This document shows, one piece after another, positions 8,504 to 16,310 of a DNA stretch of 64,000 nt. The DNA lies in the NCBI RefSeq assembly GCF_001905345.1, contig NZ_LFBV01000011.1, positions 186,001 to 250,000 on the forward strand. Reading direction: 5' to 3'. The stretch's first letter is position 1; each line of letters begins with the position of its first letter. The translations under genes and the position numbers were made by a program. A model generated the notes under the pieces. That model saw only the letters and a program-made list of their open reading frames with translations, was not told the origin of the DNA and made no database searches. The stretch is from Streptomyces uncialis. Lineage in GTDB: Bacteria > Actinomycetota > Actinomycetes > Streptomycetales > Streptomycetaceae.

Positions 8504-10120
8504 ATGGACGGATTCTTCGGCCAGGAGCGGTGGCGCGCCCCGCGTGAACGCGCGGGGCGCCTGCTCGACGGCCCGTGGTCGCGCTCCGCCCTGGCGGCAC
8601 TCGCGGGCGCCCTGCCCGCGCTGGCCTTCCCGGCGCCGTCCCTGTGGTGGCTCGCCCCGGTGGCCCTCGTACCGTGGATGCTGCTGGTGCGCGGCGCGCC
8701 CACGGCCCGCCGCGCCGGGTGGGACGGCTGGTGCGGGGGGCTCGGTTTCATGCTGGCGGTGCATCACTGGCTGCTGCCGAGCCTTCATGTGTTCACCGTG
8801 GTGATCGCGGGCCTGCTCGGTCTGCTGTGGGTGCCGTGGGGAGTGCTGGTACGGCGGCTGCTGGGCGGACGCCCCGGCGGGGCGCGTGCCCTGGCGGCGC
8901 TGCTCGTCCTGCCGTCGGCGTGGCTCATGGTCGAACTGGTGCGGTCCTGGCAGGCGCTCGGCGGGCCGTGGGGGCTGCTGGGCTCCAGCCAATGGCAGGT
9001 GCCGCCCGCGCTGCGGCTGGCCTCGCTGGGCGGGGTGTGGCTGGTGAGCCTGTGCGTGGTCGCCGTGAACACCGCCGTCGCCCTGCTGTGGTGCGCGCGG
9101 GACGCCCGTACCCCGGCCGTGGCCGGTCTGGTGGGGGTCGTCGCGCTCACCTCGGGCGCCTGGGTCTGGGCGCCGCGCGCGCAGAGCTCCGGCGAAGCGC
9201 GGGTGGCCGTGGTGCAGCCGGGGGTGATCAGCGGGGCGGACGCCCGGTTCGCCCGCGCGGAACAGCTCACCGGGACCCTGGCCGGACAGGGCGTCGACCT
9301 GGTCGTCTGGGGCGAGAGCAGTGTGGGCCACGATCTGACCGGCCGTCCGGACCTCGCGGACCGGATCGCCGCGCTGTCCCGCCGGGTGGGGGCGGACGTC
9401 CTGGTGAACGTCGACGCCCGCGGCAGCGCCGACGCCGGCGGTACGGAGGCGGGCATCCGCAAGAGTTCCGTGCTGGTCGGCCCGGACGGCCCCACGGGTG
9501 AGCGCTACGACAAGATGCGGCTGGTGCCGTTCGGTGAGTACGTACCGGCGCGTTCCCTGCTGGGCTGGGCCACCTCCGTGGGCAAGGCGGCCGGGGAGGA
9601 CCGGGTCCGGGGCACCCGGCAGGTGGTGATGGAGGTCCGCGGCGGGCTCCGGATCGGTCCGCTGGTCTGCTTCGAGTCGGCGTTCCCCGACATGGGCCGC
9701 CGACTCACCCGAAGCGGCGCCGGGCTGCTCGTGGCCCAGTCGGCGACCTCGTCGTTCCAGGAGAGCTGGGCGCCGCCGCAGCACGCGTCCCTGGCGGCGC
9801 TGCGCGCGGCGGAGAGCGGCCGTCCCGTGGTGCACGCGACGCTGACGGGTGTCTCGGCGGTGTACGGGCCGGACGGTGCGCGGGCCGGGCCATGGCTCGG
9901 TACGGACGCCGGCGCGGCCCAGGTGTACGACGTCCCGCTGGCGACGGGCACCACCCCGTACGCGCGGTTCGGTGACTGGCCCGTCGTCGCGGCGCTGCTC
10001 GTGCTCGGCGGCCACGGCGCGGGCGCCGCGGCCCGCCGGGTCAGCCGGCGATCTGCTCCTCGACCGCCAGGACCACCCGCTCGCACAGTTCATGGGTCGC
10101 CAGCGCGTCCCGCGCGCTGA
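8504..10120 (+). CDS. lnt: Apolipoprotein N-acyltransferase
   Basis: Transfers the third acyl chain onto the N-terminal Cys of lipoproteins at the outer face of the cytoplasmic membrane. The 538-residue product begins with about six hydrophobic helices (residues 25-230) followed by a nitrilase-fold domain. The catalytic triad is visible: Glu in VVWGESSVG, Lys in YDKMRLVPFGEYVPAR and Cys in GPLVCFESAFPD. ATG at 8504 follows GGAAAGG; the frame is open further upstream but that part is not family-like. The last 80 bp overlap the end of the convergent oxidoreductase gene, and the C-terminal tail in the overlap is basic and low-complexity. Confidence 0.92.
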   Translation: MDGFFGQERWRAPRERAGRLLDGPWSRSALAALAGALPALAFPAPSLWWLAPVALVPWMLLVRGAPTARRAGWDGWCGGLGFMLAVHHWLLPSLHVFTVVIAGLLGLLWVPWGVLVRRLLGGRPGGARALAALLVLPSAWLMVELVRSWQALGGPWGLLGSSQWQVPPALRLASLGGVWLVSLCVVAVNTAVALLWCARDARTPAVAGLVGVVALTSGAWVWAPRAQSSGEARVAVVQPGVISGADARFARAEQLTGTLAGQGVDLVVWGESSVGHDLTGRPDLADRIAALSRRVGADVLVNVDARGSADAGGTEAGIRKSSVLVGPDGPTGERYDKMRLVPFGEYVPARSLLGWATSVGKAAGEDRVRGTRQVVMEVRGGLRIGPLVCFESAFPDMGRRLTRSGAGLLVAQSATSSFQESWAPPQHASLAALRAAESGRPVVHATLTGVSAVYGPDGARAGPWLGTDAGAAQVYDVPLATGTTPYARFGDWPVVAALLVLGGHGAGAAARRVSRRSAPRPPGPPARTVHGSPARPAR

Positions 10121-10949
10121 TGGTCCGTCCGGCGCGGACGTCGTCGAGGAACGCCGTCACCACCTGCTCGATGCCGCGCTGGCGGGCCACCGGCACCCAG
10201 TCCCCGCGCCGTCGCACACTGGGCTGGCCCTGGTGGTCGACCACATCGGCGAGGTTGAGTACCTGACGCTTGGTGTCCTGGCCCGCGACCTCCAGGATCT
10301 CCTCGGTGGAGCCGCTGAGCCGGTTCATCACCCCGAGGGCGGTGAAGCCGTCGCCCGCGAGCTGGAGCACCACATGGTGGAGCAGCCCGCCCTCGGTCCT
10401 GGCCCGTACGCCGAAGTGGTCGATGGTGCCGGGGGCGAGGAAGCGCAGGGTGTCGACGACATGGATGAAGTCGTCCAGGACGAACGTCCTCGGGTCCTCC
10501 GGCTGGCCGACCCGGTTCTTCTGCATGACGATCAGGTCGCGCGGACGCTCCAGGCACTGCGCGTAGCCCGGCGCGTGACGGCGGTTGAAACCGACGGCGA
10601 GAGCGACCCCGTGCTCCTCCGCGAGACGCACCAGCCGCTCGGACTCGGCGTACGCGTAGGCGAGCGGCTTGTCGACATAGGTCGGGACACCGGCCTCGAT
10701 CAGCCTGCTGACGATCGCCGGGTGGGCGGGGGTGGCGGCGTGGACGAAGGCCGCGTCGATGCCCTGGGCGAGCAGCCCGTCGAGGTCGGTGTGGCAGTGG
10801 GCCGCGGGGATGTGGTGGATCGCCGCGAGCCGCTGGAGGGTCTCGGGGTTGCGGGTCTGAAGGTGCAGTTCCACATCCGGCTGGACGGTGAGAACCGGCA
10901 GATACGCCTTCTGTGCGATGTCACCGAGTCCGATGCAGCCGACCTTCAC
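10041..10949 (-). CDS. Gfo/Idh/MocA-family oxidoreductase
   Basis: 302 residues. The N-terminal Rossmann fold begins KVGCIGLGDIAQKAYLPVL; the family signature DKPLAYAYAESERLV (the EKP motif with Asp) lies near residue 98 and GFNRRHAP follows. Such enzymes oxidise or reduce sugars and related compounds with NAD(P). GTG start, with the stop of the upstream flavin monooxygenase overlapping it as GTGA and AGGAG a few bases before, so the two are translationally coupled. It is under the same likely TetR control. Its 3' end overlaps lnt by 80 bp. Confidence 0.88.
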   Translation of the reverse strand: MKVGCIGLGDIAQKAYLPVLTVQPDVELHLQTRNPETLQRLAAIHHIPAAHCHTDLDGLLAQGIDAAFVHAATPAHPAIVSRLIEAGVPTYVDKPLAYAYAESERLVRLAEEHGVALAVGFNRRHAPGYAQCLERPRDLIVMQKNRVGQPEDPRTFVLDDFIHVVDTLRFLAPGTIDHFGVRARTEGGLLHHVVLQLAGDGFTALGVMNRLSGSTEEILEVAGQDTKRQVLNLADVVDHQGQPSVRRRGDWVPVARQRGIEQVVTAFLDDVRAGRTISARDALATHELCERVVLAVEEQIAG

Positions 10950-12160
10950 ATGTGTCTCCTGTGCTGGGGGTTGTCCTGTGCCCCGGCAGCATACGTGTGC
11001 CGTGGTGGACGCCAGTCGGCGATCCCGTCGAAGCCGCGCAGCACCGCGCCCGGCATCAGCCGCGCGGTCACGCTCATCAGGCCGGTGCGCAGGGCGACGG
11101 CGGCCCGCCCGTCGAGGGAGACCAGTGCGGCGACCCGGGCGGCCCTGCGGACGACGGCGGTGGTGCGGGGGAGCCGGTCTGCGGTGTAGGCGGCGAGCGC
11201 GGCGCCCGGATCGGCGTCCGGCGCGGCGTGGAAGGCGAGGACCACCCCGTCCTCGACCGCCTGGTTGCCGCCCTGGGCGAGGGTGGGCGCCATCGCGTGC
11301 GCCGCGTCGCCGAGCAGGACGGTCCGGCCCCGGTGGAACGCGGGCAGCGGGGTCGTCATGTGGTGGACGTCGTGGCGCAGGACGGGAAGACCGGCCGCCG
11401 CGTCGAGCAGCGCGGGGACAGGGTGGTGCCAGTCACCGAAGCGGCGCAGCAACTCCGCGTGCTCGTCCGGCGCGTATGCCCCTTCGGGGGCCCGGGCCGC
11501 CGCGTAGGCGTAGACACGGCCGTCCTTCATCGGATGGGAGCCCCACAGGGTGCCGCGTCCCCAGGTCTCGTGCGGTGCGAAGGGCAGTTCGGGGGCAGGG
11601 GCGACGAACCGCCAGGCGGTGAGGCCCGCATACCGGGGTCCCGGGTGGCGGGGGAAGAGGACGCGCCGGACGGCGGAGTGGATGCCGTCCGCCCCGACGA
11701 CCAGGTCGGCCCGCAGTTCCCCGCCGGGGGTGCCGACCACGGCCGGCGCCCCGCCCGGGACACCGGGGTCGACGAGTTCGGCGGGCGTGCCGGTACGGAT
11801 CGTTCCGGTGGGCAGCCGGGAGGCGATGCGGTCCACGAGGGTGGCGCGGTGGAGGAGGACGAGCGGACCGCCGAAGCGTTCGGCGGCGGCAGCGGCGTCC
11901 AGCCTGGCCACCCAGCGGCCGGAGGGGGTCCGCATCCCGCCCGCGCCCTGCCAGGCGGCGAGCGCGCGGATGTCGTCGCCGAGCCCGATGGTGTCCAGGG
12001 CCCGTTGGGCGTTGGGCGCCAGGCCGATCCCCGCGCCGACGGGGTCGACGGACGGGGCGCGTTCCAGCACGGTGACCCGCCAGCCGCGCCGGTGCAGGGC
12101 GACCGCGGCGGTCAGTCCGCCGATACCGCTTCCGATGACGACGGCGTGCCGACCGGTCAT
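10946..12160 (-). CDS. FAD-dependent monooxygenase
   Basis: 404 residues, full-length class A flavoprotein hydroxylase. It has the N-terminal GSGIGGLTAAVALHRRGWRV dinucleotide fold, a central DLVVGADGIHSAVRR segment and GDAAHAMAPTLAQGGNQAVED near residue 285. GGAGGGG precedes the ATG. It is the first gene of a two-gene unit with the Gfo/Idh/MocA oxidoreductase (4-base overlap). The divergent TetR gene shares the promoter region with two ACTACAG palindromes, so the pair is probably derepressed by a small aromatic or xenobiotic inducer (inference). Confidence 0.9.
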   Translation of the reverse strand: MTGRHAVVIGSGIGGLTAAVALHRRGWRVTVLERAPSVDPVGAGIGLAPNAQRALDTIGLGDDIRALAAWQGAGGMRTPSGRWVARLDAAAAAERFGGPLVLLHRATLVDRIASRLPTGTIRTGTPAELVDPGVPGGAPAVVGTPGGELRADLVVGADGIHSAVRRVLFPRHPGPRYAGLTAWRFVAPAPELPFAPHETWGRGTLWGSHPMKDGRVYAYAAARAPEGAYAPDEHAELLRRFGDWHHPVPALLDAAAGLPVLRHDVHHMTTPLPAFHRGRTVLLGDAAHAMAPTLAQGGNQAVEDGVVLAFHAAPDADPGAALAAYTADRLPRTTAVVRRAARVAALVSLDGRAAVALRTGLMSVTARLMPGAVLRGFDGIADWRPPRHTYAAGAQDNPQHRRHM

Positions 12161-12173
12161 GACCCCTCCAGGG

Positions 12174-12187
12174 ACTACAGGTGTAGT
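12174..12187. promoter_or_regulatory. Operator half of a pair: ACTACAGGTGTAGT
   Basis: A 14-bp imperfect palindrome (one mismatched centre pair) just upstream of the monooxygenase start. It matches the perfect copy at 12206-12219; the centres are 32 bp apart, about three helical turns. Candidate TetR site. Confidence 0.75.
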
Positions 12188-12205
12188 GAGCGCTTCCGTG
12201 ACCGT

Positions 12206-12219
12206 ACTACAGCTGTAGT
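12206..12219. promoter_or_regulatory. Operator half of a pair: ACTACAGCTGTAGT (perfect palindrome)
   Basis: A perfect 14-bp palindrome 22 bp before the TetR ATG, on the same helical face as the copy at 12174-12187. The pair would allow one regulator to repress both divergent units. Confidence 0.8.
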
Positions 12220-12240
12220 TGGGGCGGTAGATTGTCGGCC

Positions 12241-13131
12241 ATGCCCGACCCCAGCACCCCCACCGGCACCCCGCCGGCTCCGCCGCCCCCGGCGAGTCCC
12301 GCCGACGCCCCGTCCGCCGCCTCCACCGGCACCCCGTCCGCTCCCCCGCCCGCCACGAATCCCGCCGACACCGGACCCGCCCCCGGCAAGCCCGTCCGCG
12401 CGGAACCTGTCACCACGAATCCCGCCGACGCCGAACCCGTACCCGGCAAGCCCGTATCTGCGGAACCCGTCGCCGCGCGTCCCGCCGACACCGGACCCGT
12501 AGCCACGAGGCCCGGCACCGCGCCCGGCCCGCCGACGGGTTCCGGCCGTGCCGTCCTCATCGCCGACACCGCGCTCGCGCTGCTCGCGGAGCGGGGTATG
12601 CGCGGGCTCACCCATCGCGCGGTGGACGAGGCGGCGGGGCTGCCGCCCGGCTCCACGTCCAACCACGCGCGGACCCGGCTGGCGCTGCTGGAAGCGGCGA
12701 ACGAACGGCTCGCGACCCGTGAGGCCCGGGCGCTGGCCGTCACCGAACTGCCGGACCCGGCCGGCGGCCCGGACGCGGTCGCCGACGCGCTGGCCCCCGT
12801 ACTGCACCGCTATCTGACCGGCCACCGGGAACTGCTGGTCTGCCGCTACGAGCTGGCGCTGGAGGCCACCCGCCGCCCCGAACTGCGCCACCGCTACGAC
12901 GAGGCGGGACGCCGGTTCCGCGAACCGCTGCTCGCTCTGGTCACCGCCCTGGGCTCACCGGACCCCCGGCGCCACACCCTTTCCCTGATCGCCTGGAGCG
13001 ACGGGATGATGTTCGCGTGCGTGGCCGGTTCCCATCACGCGGAGGTCCCCACCCTGGACCAGCTGCGCGACGGACTCCGGGAGTTGCTGACCGGCATGGT
13101 CGGAGCGGGGCCACCGGACGACCGACGGTGA
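12241..13131 (+). CDS. TetR-family regulator with Pro/Ala-rich N-terminal extension
   Basis: 296 residues. The first ~100 are low-complexity Pro/Ala/Thr sequence with imperfect repeats of an NPAD..P.PGKPV.AEPV unit. The TetR domain follows (AVLIADTALALLAERGMRGLTHRAVDEAAG, then the recognition-helix turn LPPGSTSNHARTR) and a helical ligand domain of about 130 residues. ATG at 12241 is used; an in-frame TTG lies 9 bases upstream. No internal start gives an obviously better fit, so the extension seems real. It probably represses the divergent monooxygenase operon and itself via the two palindromes. Confidence 0.88.
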   Translation: MPDPSTPTGTPPAPPPPASPADAPSAASTGTPSAPPPATNPADTGPAPGKPVRAEPVTTNPADAEPVPGKPVSAEPVAARPADTGPVATRPGTAPGPPTGSGRAVLIADTALALLAERGMRGLTHRAVDEAAGLPPGSTSNHARTRLALLEAANERLATREARALAVTELPDPAGGPDAVADALAPVLHRYLTGHRELLVCRYELALEATRRPELRHRYDEAGRRFREPLLALVTALGSPDPRRHTLSLIAWSDGMMFACVAGSHHAEVPTLDQLRDGLRELLTGMVGAGPPDDRR

Positions 13132-13201
13132 TCCGCCGGACGGCGACCGGGCCTGGGGCGCGGCACCCGGAATTCGCTGGAGAACGGGGAGGTCGCTGGG
13201 G

Positions 13202-13825
13202 ATGATGACCCTCATGCCCACCTCTTCACATCCCACGCCCGAACCCGCCCCGGCCACCGGGGAGGACCGCTCGGCGCCCGCGAACGCCCGCGCCACGCCC
13301 GGCGCCACCGCCTTCACCGAACCGGCCCGCACCTCCCCCGGCACCACCGCGGGCGAACGCGAGATGCTGGAGTCCTGGCTGGAGTTCCACCGGCTGACGC
13401 TGGTCGGCAAATGCGCTGGGCTGGACGACGTCCAGTTGCGCACGGCGTCCGCCCCGCCGTCCGGGATGACCCTCCTGGGTCTGGTCCGCCATATGTCCGA
13501 GGTCGAACGCCACTGGTTCGCACGCACCCTCGACGGTGCCGACGCTCCCCCGCTGTACTACGACGACGCCGACCCCGACGGTGACTTCCACCCCGGTGAC
13601 ACGGACACCTGGGAAGAGGCGTACGCCACCTGGCGGGCGGAGACCGGTCAGGCGCGTGAGCGCGCGGCCCTCCACGGCCTGGACGACCTCTCGGCCCTCA
13701 AGAGCCGCGCCGGGGAACCGTTCAGCCTCCGCTGGATCTACGTCCATATGATCGAGGAGTACGCCCGCCACAACGGTCACGCGGACCTGGTGCGGGAACG
13801 GATCGACGGCGCCACCGGCGACTGA
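13202..13825 (+). CDS. DinB-family (DUF664-type) protein
   Basis: 207 residues; the first ~55 are Pro/Ala/Thr-rich and the DinB four-helix bundle runs from EREMLESWLEFHRLTLV to the C-terminus. Putative metal ligands are His in VRHMSEVERHWF (two) and His in EEYARHNGHADLVRE. In actinobacteria many such proteins are mycothiol-dependent transferases acting on thiol-reactive compounds. ATG at 13202 is preceded by GGGGAGG at 9 bases. A later ATG (13214) is possible. Confidence 0.85.
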   Translation: MMTLMPTSSHPTPEPAPATGEDRSAPANARATPGATAFTEPARTSPGTTAGEREMLESWLEFHRLTLVGKCAGLDDVQLRTASAPPSGMTLLGLVRHMSEVERHWFARTLDGADAPPLYYDDADPDGDFHPGDTDTWEEAYATWRAETGQARERAALHGLDDLSALKSRAGEPFSLRWIYVHMIEEYARHNGHADLVRERIDGATGD

Positions 13826-13879
13826 CCCACCGCGGGACCGCTCCGACGCACGGCACATCGACGCGGCACATCGGCGCAC

Positions 13880-13914
13880 GGCAGACGGCAGACGGCAGAC
13901 GGCAGACGGCAGAC
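13880..13914. repeat. Tandem repeat, unit GGCAGAC, five copies
   Basis: Five perfect 7-bp copies flanked on both sides by similar CACATCGGCGC words. It is located between the DinB gene and the small lipoprotein. Confidence 0.9.
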
Positions 13915-14047
13915 GGCGCACAGCACATCGGCGCGCGCCGTGGCCGCCGGACGCACGCGGGGCGCGCACGACACATACGTCGCCCGTGCGGGCCATCGGA
14001 CCCGCCCCGGGCGCCACGGGCCGGGCAGGCCCGCCATCGTGGCGCGG

Positions 14048-14539
14048 GTGCATCGAACGAAGACGACGGCGGCGCTGCTGGCGACGGTGGCCGTCACGAC
14101 CCTGTCCGGCTGCGTCAGCGTGGGCGACGGCCCGCAGCCGGCCGCCACGCCGCGTGTCTCGTCCGCCCCGCCCCGCGCACCGCACGCGGACAGCGCCCGG
14201 CCGCCGCGACTGGTCCAGCCCCCGGCGCGGGAGGCACTGCGACTCGTCGGCCCGGCTCCCCGCCCCACGACACCCCCGTGCCGTCCTCCGGCCCCCGCAC
14301 CGCCGACGACGAGATCCGCCCCGGCACCGTCCCTCGGTCCGCCCCCGGCGCCCTCCCCCTCGGCGCGGCGGAGGACCGCGACGCCGCCCAGGCCCGTACC
14401 GCCCCCATCCTCCTCACCACCGCGCCCGGTGGCGACCCCTACCACCACGGATGTGTGCGCCCTCGGGCGCGCGTACGGGGGCTGGGAGCCCGGTGACCGG
14501 ATGGCCCGGCTCTGCGCGCGGGCGTACCCGGGTGGTTGA
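14048..14539 (+). CDS. Small proline-rich lipoprotein
   Basis: 163 residues from GTG at 14048. The N-terminus is a lipoprotein signal (HRTKTTAALLATVAVTTLSGC) with the lipobox LSGC, so it should be anchored outside the membrane. The middle 100 residues are Pro/Ala/Ser/Arg-rich and disordered. The end carries a compact motif VCALGRAYGGWEPGDRMARL that looks like a small conserved cysteine-containing domain found in Streptomyces lipoproteins. The frame extends upstream but would bury the signal peptide, so the internal GTG was chosen. Function unknown. Confidence 0.7.
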   Translation: MHRTKTTAALLATVAVTTLSGCVSVGDGPQPAATPRVSSAPPRAPHADSARPPRLVQPPAREALRLVGPAPRPTTPPCRPPAPAPPTTRSAPAPSLGPPPAPSPSARRRTATPPRPVPPPSSSPPRPVATPTTTDVCALGRAYGGWEPGDRMARLCARAYPGG

Positions 14540-14633
14540 CGTGTGGTCGACGTGTGGTCGACCGGCCGGTCGGGACGGCCGGACGGGACGGCCGGTCGGG
14601 ACCAATGGGAACCCCGATGCGGGGGCGCCGCGG

Positions 14634-15188
14634 CTACTGCTCCCGGCGGGGCGGCCCCAGCGGTCCGTCGCTCCTCGGGCGGAGCGGGCCCGGTCCGGGG
14701 TCGTCGGGCGGGTCGCCGTCCAGCCGGTGTCCCAGCCGGGCGATGGCGGCCCGGAGGGCGTCGCCGTATCCGTCGTCGGCGAGCTGGTCCAGGGCCCCGC
14801 GTGACAGCCGCAGATGGCTGCGGGCGGCATCGGTGCGGCCGAGTTTCACATAGTCGGCGGCCAGATTGAGATGGAGCGAGGGGTAGAAGGCGCGGGCGGC
14901 GGGCGCCAGATGGTACGGCGGCACCCGGCCGTCGGCCAGTTCCTCGGCGGCGGACAGGGCCCGCAGGTCCCAGGCCAGCTCGGCCTCCGGGTCGTCCTGG
15001 GTGTCGGCCATGTAGTGGGCGAGGGTGCACCGGTGCAACGGGTCCCCGCTGTCCGCGATCTCCGCCCACAGGGCCAGGAAACGGTCGCGGGCCTCCTCAC
15101 GGTCGCCGCCGTGGTGCAGCATGACGGCCTGCCCGATACGGGTCATCGTGGTGTCGTCCCCCGCTGTCCCCTCCTGCCGCTCCGCCAC
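14634..15188 (-). CDS. TPR-like cytosolic protein of unknown function
   Basis: 184 residues, all-helical. The segments GQAVMLHHGGDREEARDRFLALWAEI, CTLAHYMADTQDDPEAELAWDLRAL and ADYVKLGRTDAARSHLRLS have the A/G..A spacing of tetratricopeptide-like repeats. GTG at 15188 is chosen because GGGAGG lies just upstream; ATG at 15146 is an alternative. The frame upstream of that is low-complexity. No enzyme motif is visible. Confidence 0.72.
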   Translation of the reverse strand: MAERQEGTAGDDTTMTRIGQAVMLHHGGDREEARDRFLALWAEIADSGDPLHRCTLAHYMADTQDDPEAELAWDLRALSAAEELADGRVPPYHLAPAARAFYPSLHLNLAADYVKLGRTDAARSHLRLSRGALDQLADDGYGDALRAAIARLGHRLDGDPPDDPGPGPLRPRSDGPLGPPRREQ

Positions 15189-15473
15189 CGCGTCCTCCCG
15201 CCGGTCCGCCGATCGCGCCGGTACGGCGATCGTTCCCGAGAGGACGACGCTAACGGTCACCGGGGCCATTCCTGGGCAGGCGCGGGCCCCGTACCCGCCG
15301 ATGCACCCGGCGAGGGGCCGGACAGTGCAGCCCGGACAGTGCCGCACCGGCCGGGTACGGCACCACCGGCGCAGCGGCCGGACCCGCCCCCGCGCGAGCG
15401 CCGGGCGCCGCCCCTGCGCGCTGGGGCGCGGGGTCACCGAGGTCGCCGCCGGTGCCGTCCCCCCGCGACCGGG

Positions 15474-16157
15474 TCAGCCCAGGTTCGGGATGCGCCAGTC
15501 GATCGCGGTGTGGCCCTGCTTGGCCACGGCCTCGTCGATCTGGGTGAACGGCCGGGAGCCGAAGAACTTCTTCGCGGAGAGCGGCGACGGGTGCGCCCCC
15601 TTCACCACGACGTGCCGGTCCTGGTCGATCAGCGGCAGCTTCTTCTGCGCGTAGTTCCCCCACAGGACGAAGACGGCCGGGTCGGGCCGGTCCGCGACGG
15701 CGTGGATGACGGCGTCGGTGAACCGCTCCCAGCCCTTGCCCTTGTGGGAGTTGGCCTCGCCGGAGCGGACCGTCAGCACCGCGTTGAGCAGCAGGACCCC
15801 CTGCTGGGCCCACGGCATCAGATATCCGTTGTCCGGGACGGGATGCCCCAGCTCTGCGTGCATCTCCTTGTAGATGTTCCGCAGCGACGGCGGGGTCTTC
15901 ACACCGGGCCGGACCGAGAAGCACAGCCCGTGGCCCTGACCCTCGCCGTGGTACGGGTCCTGGCCCAGGACCAGCACCTTGACCTGGTCGTACGGGGTGG
16001 CCTCCAGGGCGGCGAACACCTCGTCGCGAGGCGGGTAGACCGGGCCCTTCCCCCGCTCCTCCTCGACGAACCCGGTGAGTTCCTCGAAGTAGGGCTTCGC
16101 CAGTTCCTCGCCGAGGACGCCACGCCAGGACTCGGGCAGCAGGGCGGTATCGGTCAC
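15474..16157 (-). CDS. ung: Uracil-DNA glycosylase (family 1)
   Basis: Removes uracil from DNA as the first step of base-excision repair. 227 residues, normal length. The water-activating motif GQDPYHGEGQGHG is at about residue 66, LLNAVLTVRSGEANSH follows, and the DNA-binding loop HPSPLSAKKFFGSRPF is near residue 190. GTG start with GGAGGA 6 bases upstream. Monocistronic. Confidence 0.96.
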   Translation of the reverse strand: MTDTALLPESWRGVLGEELAKPYFEELTGFVEEERGKGPVYPPRDEVFAALEATPYDQVKVLVLGQDPYHGEGQGHGLCFSVRPGVKTPPSLRNIYKEMHAELGHPVPDNGYLMPWAQQGVLLLNAVLTVRSGEANSHKGKGWERFTDAVIHAVADRPDPAVFVLWGNYAQKKLPLIDQDRHVVVKGAHPSPLSAKKFFGSRPFTQIDEAVAKQGHTAIDWRIPNLG

Positions 16158-16310
16158 GTCAACATCCTCCGGAAAAAGGTCGTTCGGCGGCCCTGGACCC
16201 CCACGGCCGCCCCCACACCCAAGAACCTACCGGCGCCCACTGACAACGCCCGCCGCTTCGGCCCGGGCAGCACCGGACCGGGCCGCCTGTCAAGGCTGCG
16301 ACCTGCGGAT

